This document shows positions 6,083 to 6,842 of a DNA stretch of 6,842 nt, one piece after another. The translations under genes and the position numbers were made by a program. A model generated the notes under the pieces. It worked only from the letters and a program-made list of their open reading frames with translations. It was not told where the DNA came from and made no database searches. The number at the start of each line of letters is the position of its first letter. Position 1 is the stretch's first letter. The stretch is from Candidatus Omnitrophota bacterium (GTDB lineage: Bacteria; Omnitrophota; Gorgyraeia; Aquiviventales; Aquiviventaceae), in NCBI GenBank assembly GCA_016198915.1, contig JACQHS010000090.1, positions 1-6,842 on the forward strand, written 5' to 3'.

Positions 6083-6842
6083 ATGAAGATCGCGCTGGAC
6101 GCCATGGGAGGAGACAACGCGCCGGAGGTCACGGTTGCCGGAGCGCTTCGCGCCGCCAGGGAGTTTCCGATCGAGATCGTCTTGGTCGGCCAGCGCGAGG
6201 CCATCGAGCAGAGCCTTTCCCGTTATCCCCAGCGCCAGCGCCCCACGAACCTCTCGGTGACCCACGCCCCCGAGGTCATCGGGATGGACGAGTCCCCTGC
6301 CTCCAGCATCCGCAAGAAGCGCGAATCCTCGATCAGCGTTGGCGTGGAGCTCCTGAAAAGCAAGCAGGTGGAAGCGTTCGTCTCGGCAGGCAACACGGGT
6401 GCGGTCGTCGCCGCCAGCACCCTGCTCGTCGGGCTGCTGCCCGGCATCGAACGGCCGGGCATCGCGATCCTCCTGCCGGGGGTCAAAGGCGACACCCTGC
6501 TCATTGACGTGGGCGCCAATATCGACCCGAAGCCGCTGCATCTGCTGCAGTATGCGCTCATGGGCGAGGCGTATGTCCGCTACGTGATCGGCAAACACCG
6601 GCCCACCGTGGGGCTCCTGAATGTGGGTGAAGAGGAAACGAAGGGGACCGACTTCATCAAAGAAACCTACGGGATGCTGGAGGCCTCCGGCGTGAACTTC
6701 GTCGGCAATGTCGAGGGGCACGACATCTTCTCCGGCGAGTTCGACGTCATCGTCTGCGACGGCTTCGCGGGCAACGTCGCCCTGAAAACCGCCGAGAGCC
6801 TGGCCCATGCCATCAACGTTCTGCTGAAGCGCTCGCTCATGA
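6083..6842 (+). CDS. plsX: Phosphate acyltransferase PlsX (3' end outside window)
   Basis: PlsX converts acyl-ACP and phosphate into acyl-phosphate, the acyl donor used by PlsY to make lysophosphatidic acid; it is a peripheral membrane enzyme at the entry to phospholipid synthesis. The frame stays open to the window end, giving 253 residues plus one base, about three quarters of the usual 330-340. Family blocks seen in order are LDAMGGDNAP (5-14), EVIGMDESP (64-72), FVSAGNTGA (99-107), LIDVGANIDPKP (140-151), VGLLNVGEEETKG (176-188) and VIVCDGFAGNVALK (222-235). The ATG at 6083 lies six bases after the rpmF stop and fits the family N-terminus. No normally spaced Shine-Dalgarno is present: the AGGAGGAAGG at 6054-6063 is 19 bases away and encodes the L32 tail. 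Fatty acid genes such as fabH or fabD commonly follow plsX and may lie just to the right. Confidence 0.96.
   Translation, partial: MKIALDAMGGDNAPEVTVAGALRAAREFPIEIVLVGQREAIEQSLSRYPQRQRPTNLSVTHAPEVIGMDESPASSIRKKRESSISVGVELLKSKQVEAFVSAGNTGAVVAASTLLVGLLPGIERPGIAILLPGVKGDTLLIDVGANIDPKPLHLLQYALMGEAYVRYVIGKHRPTVGLLNVGEEETKGTDFIKETYGMLEASGVNFVGNVEGHDIFSGEFDVIVCDGFAGNVALKTAESLAHAINVLLKRSLM

Noticed and set aside
5962..6507. Plus-strand open frame of 181 codons across rpmF and plsX
   Set aside because: It overlaps both recognised genes in another frame and has the Arg/Gly/Ala-rich make-up of a shadow frame.
6077..6808. Long minus-strand open frame of 243 codons opposite plsX
   Set aside because: Antisense frames stay open by chance in GC-rich coding DNA; plsX on the plus strand is unambiguous and the antisense product resembles no family I know. 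The same holds for minus-strand frames at 5180-5848, 4306-4908, 3945-4637, 3303-3878 and 432-1094.

Overview
The window is a compact, GC-rich stretch of bacterial chromosome (I estimate about 60-65% GC, by eye) with almost no non-coding DNA. It carries nine housekeeping genes. Two are cut by the window edges: the 3' end of secF at the left and the 5' three quarters of plsX at the right. I see no mobile element, CRISPR array, tRNA or rRNA, phage gene, toxin-antitoxin pair or defence system. I found no undescribed system; the unusual points concern how the genes are packed and expressed.

Layout: secF (partial, +) runs into recJ (+) through a TGATG stop/start overlap. recJ then collides tail-to-tail with rpmB (L28, the only minus-strand gene), with an 89-bp overlap. 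rpmB is divergent from recG (+), with only 23 bp between the two start codons. From recG onward all genes point right: recG, rsmD (1-nt gap), coaD (ATGA overlap), a DUF177/YceD gene (ATGA overlap), rpmF (15-nt gap) and plsX (6-nt gap, running off the end). No stretch over 300 bases lacks a gene.

Functions: SecF is part of the membrane protein export motor. RecJ and RecG are DNA repair and fork-remodelling enzymes. L28 and L32 are large-subunit ribosomal proteins, RsmD methylates 16S rRNA, and the YceD-family protein is linked to 23S rRNA. CoaD makes the CoA precursor and PlsX starts phospholipid synthesis. The run from recG to plsX therefore couples DNA repair, ribosome assembly, CoA supply and membrane lipid synthesis; the YceD-rpmF-plsX core is a widely conserved bacterial arrangement.

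Organism: clearly bacterial. Separate SecF, zinc-cysteine forms of L28 and L32, high GC and this gene order suggest a lineage outside the well-studied Proteobacteria, perhaps an uncultured phylum such as Omnitrophota. That placement is a weak impression from gene order and needs a phylogeny.
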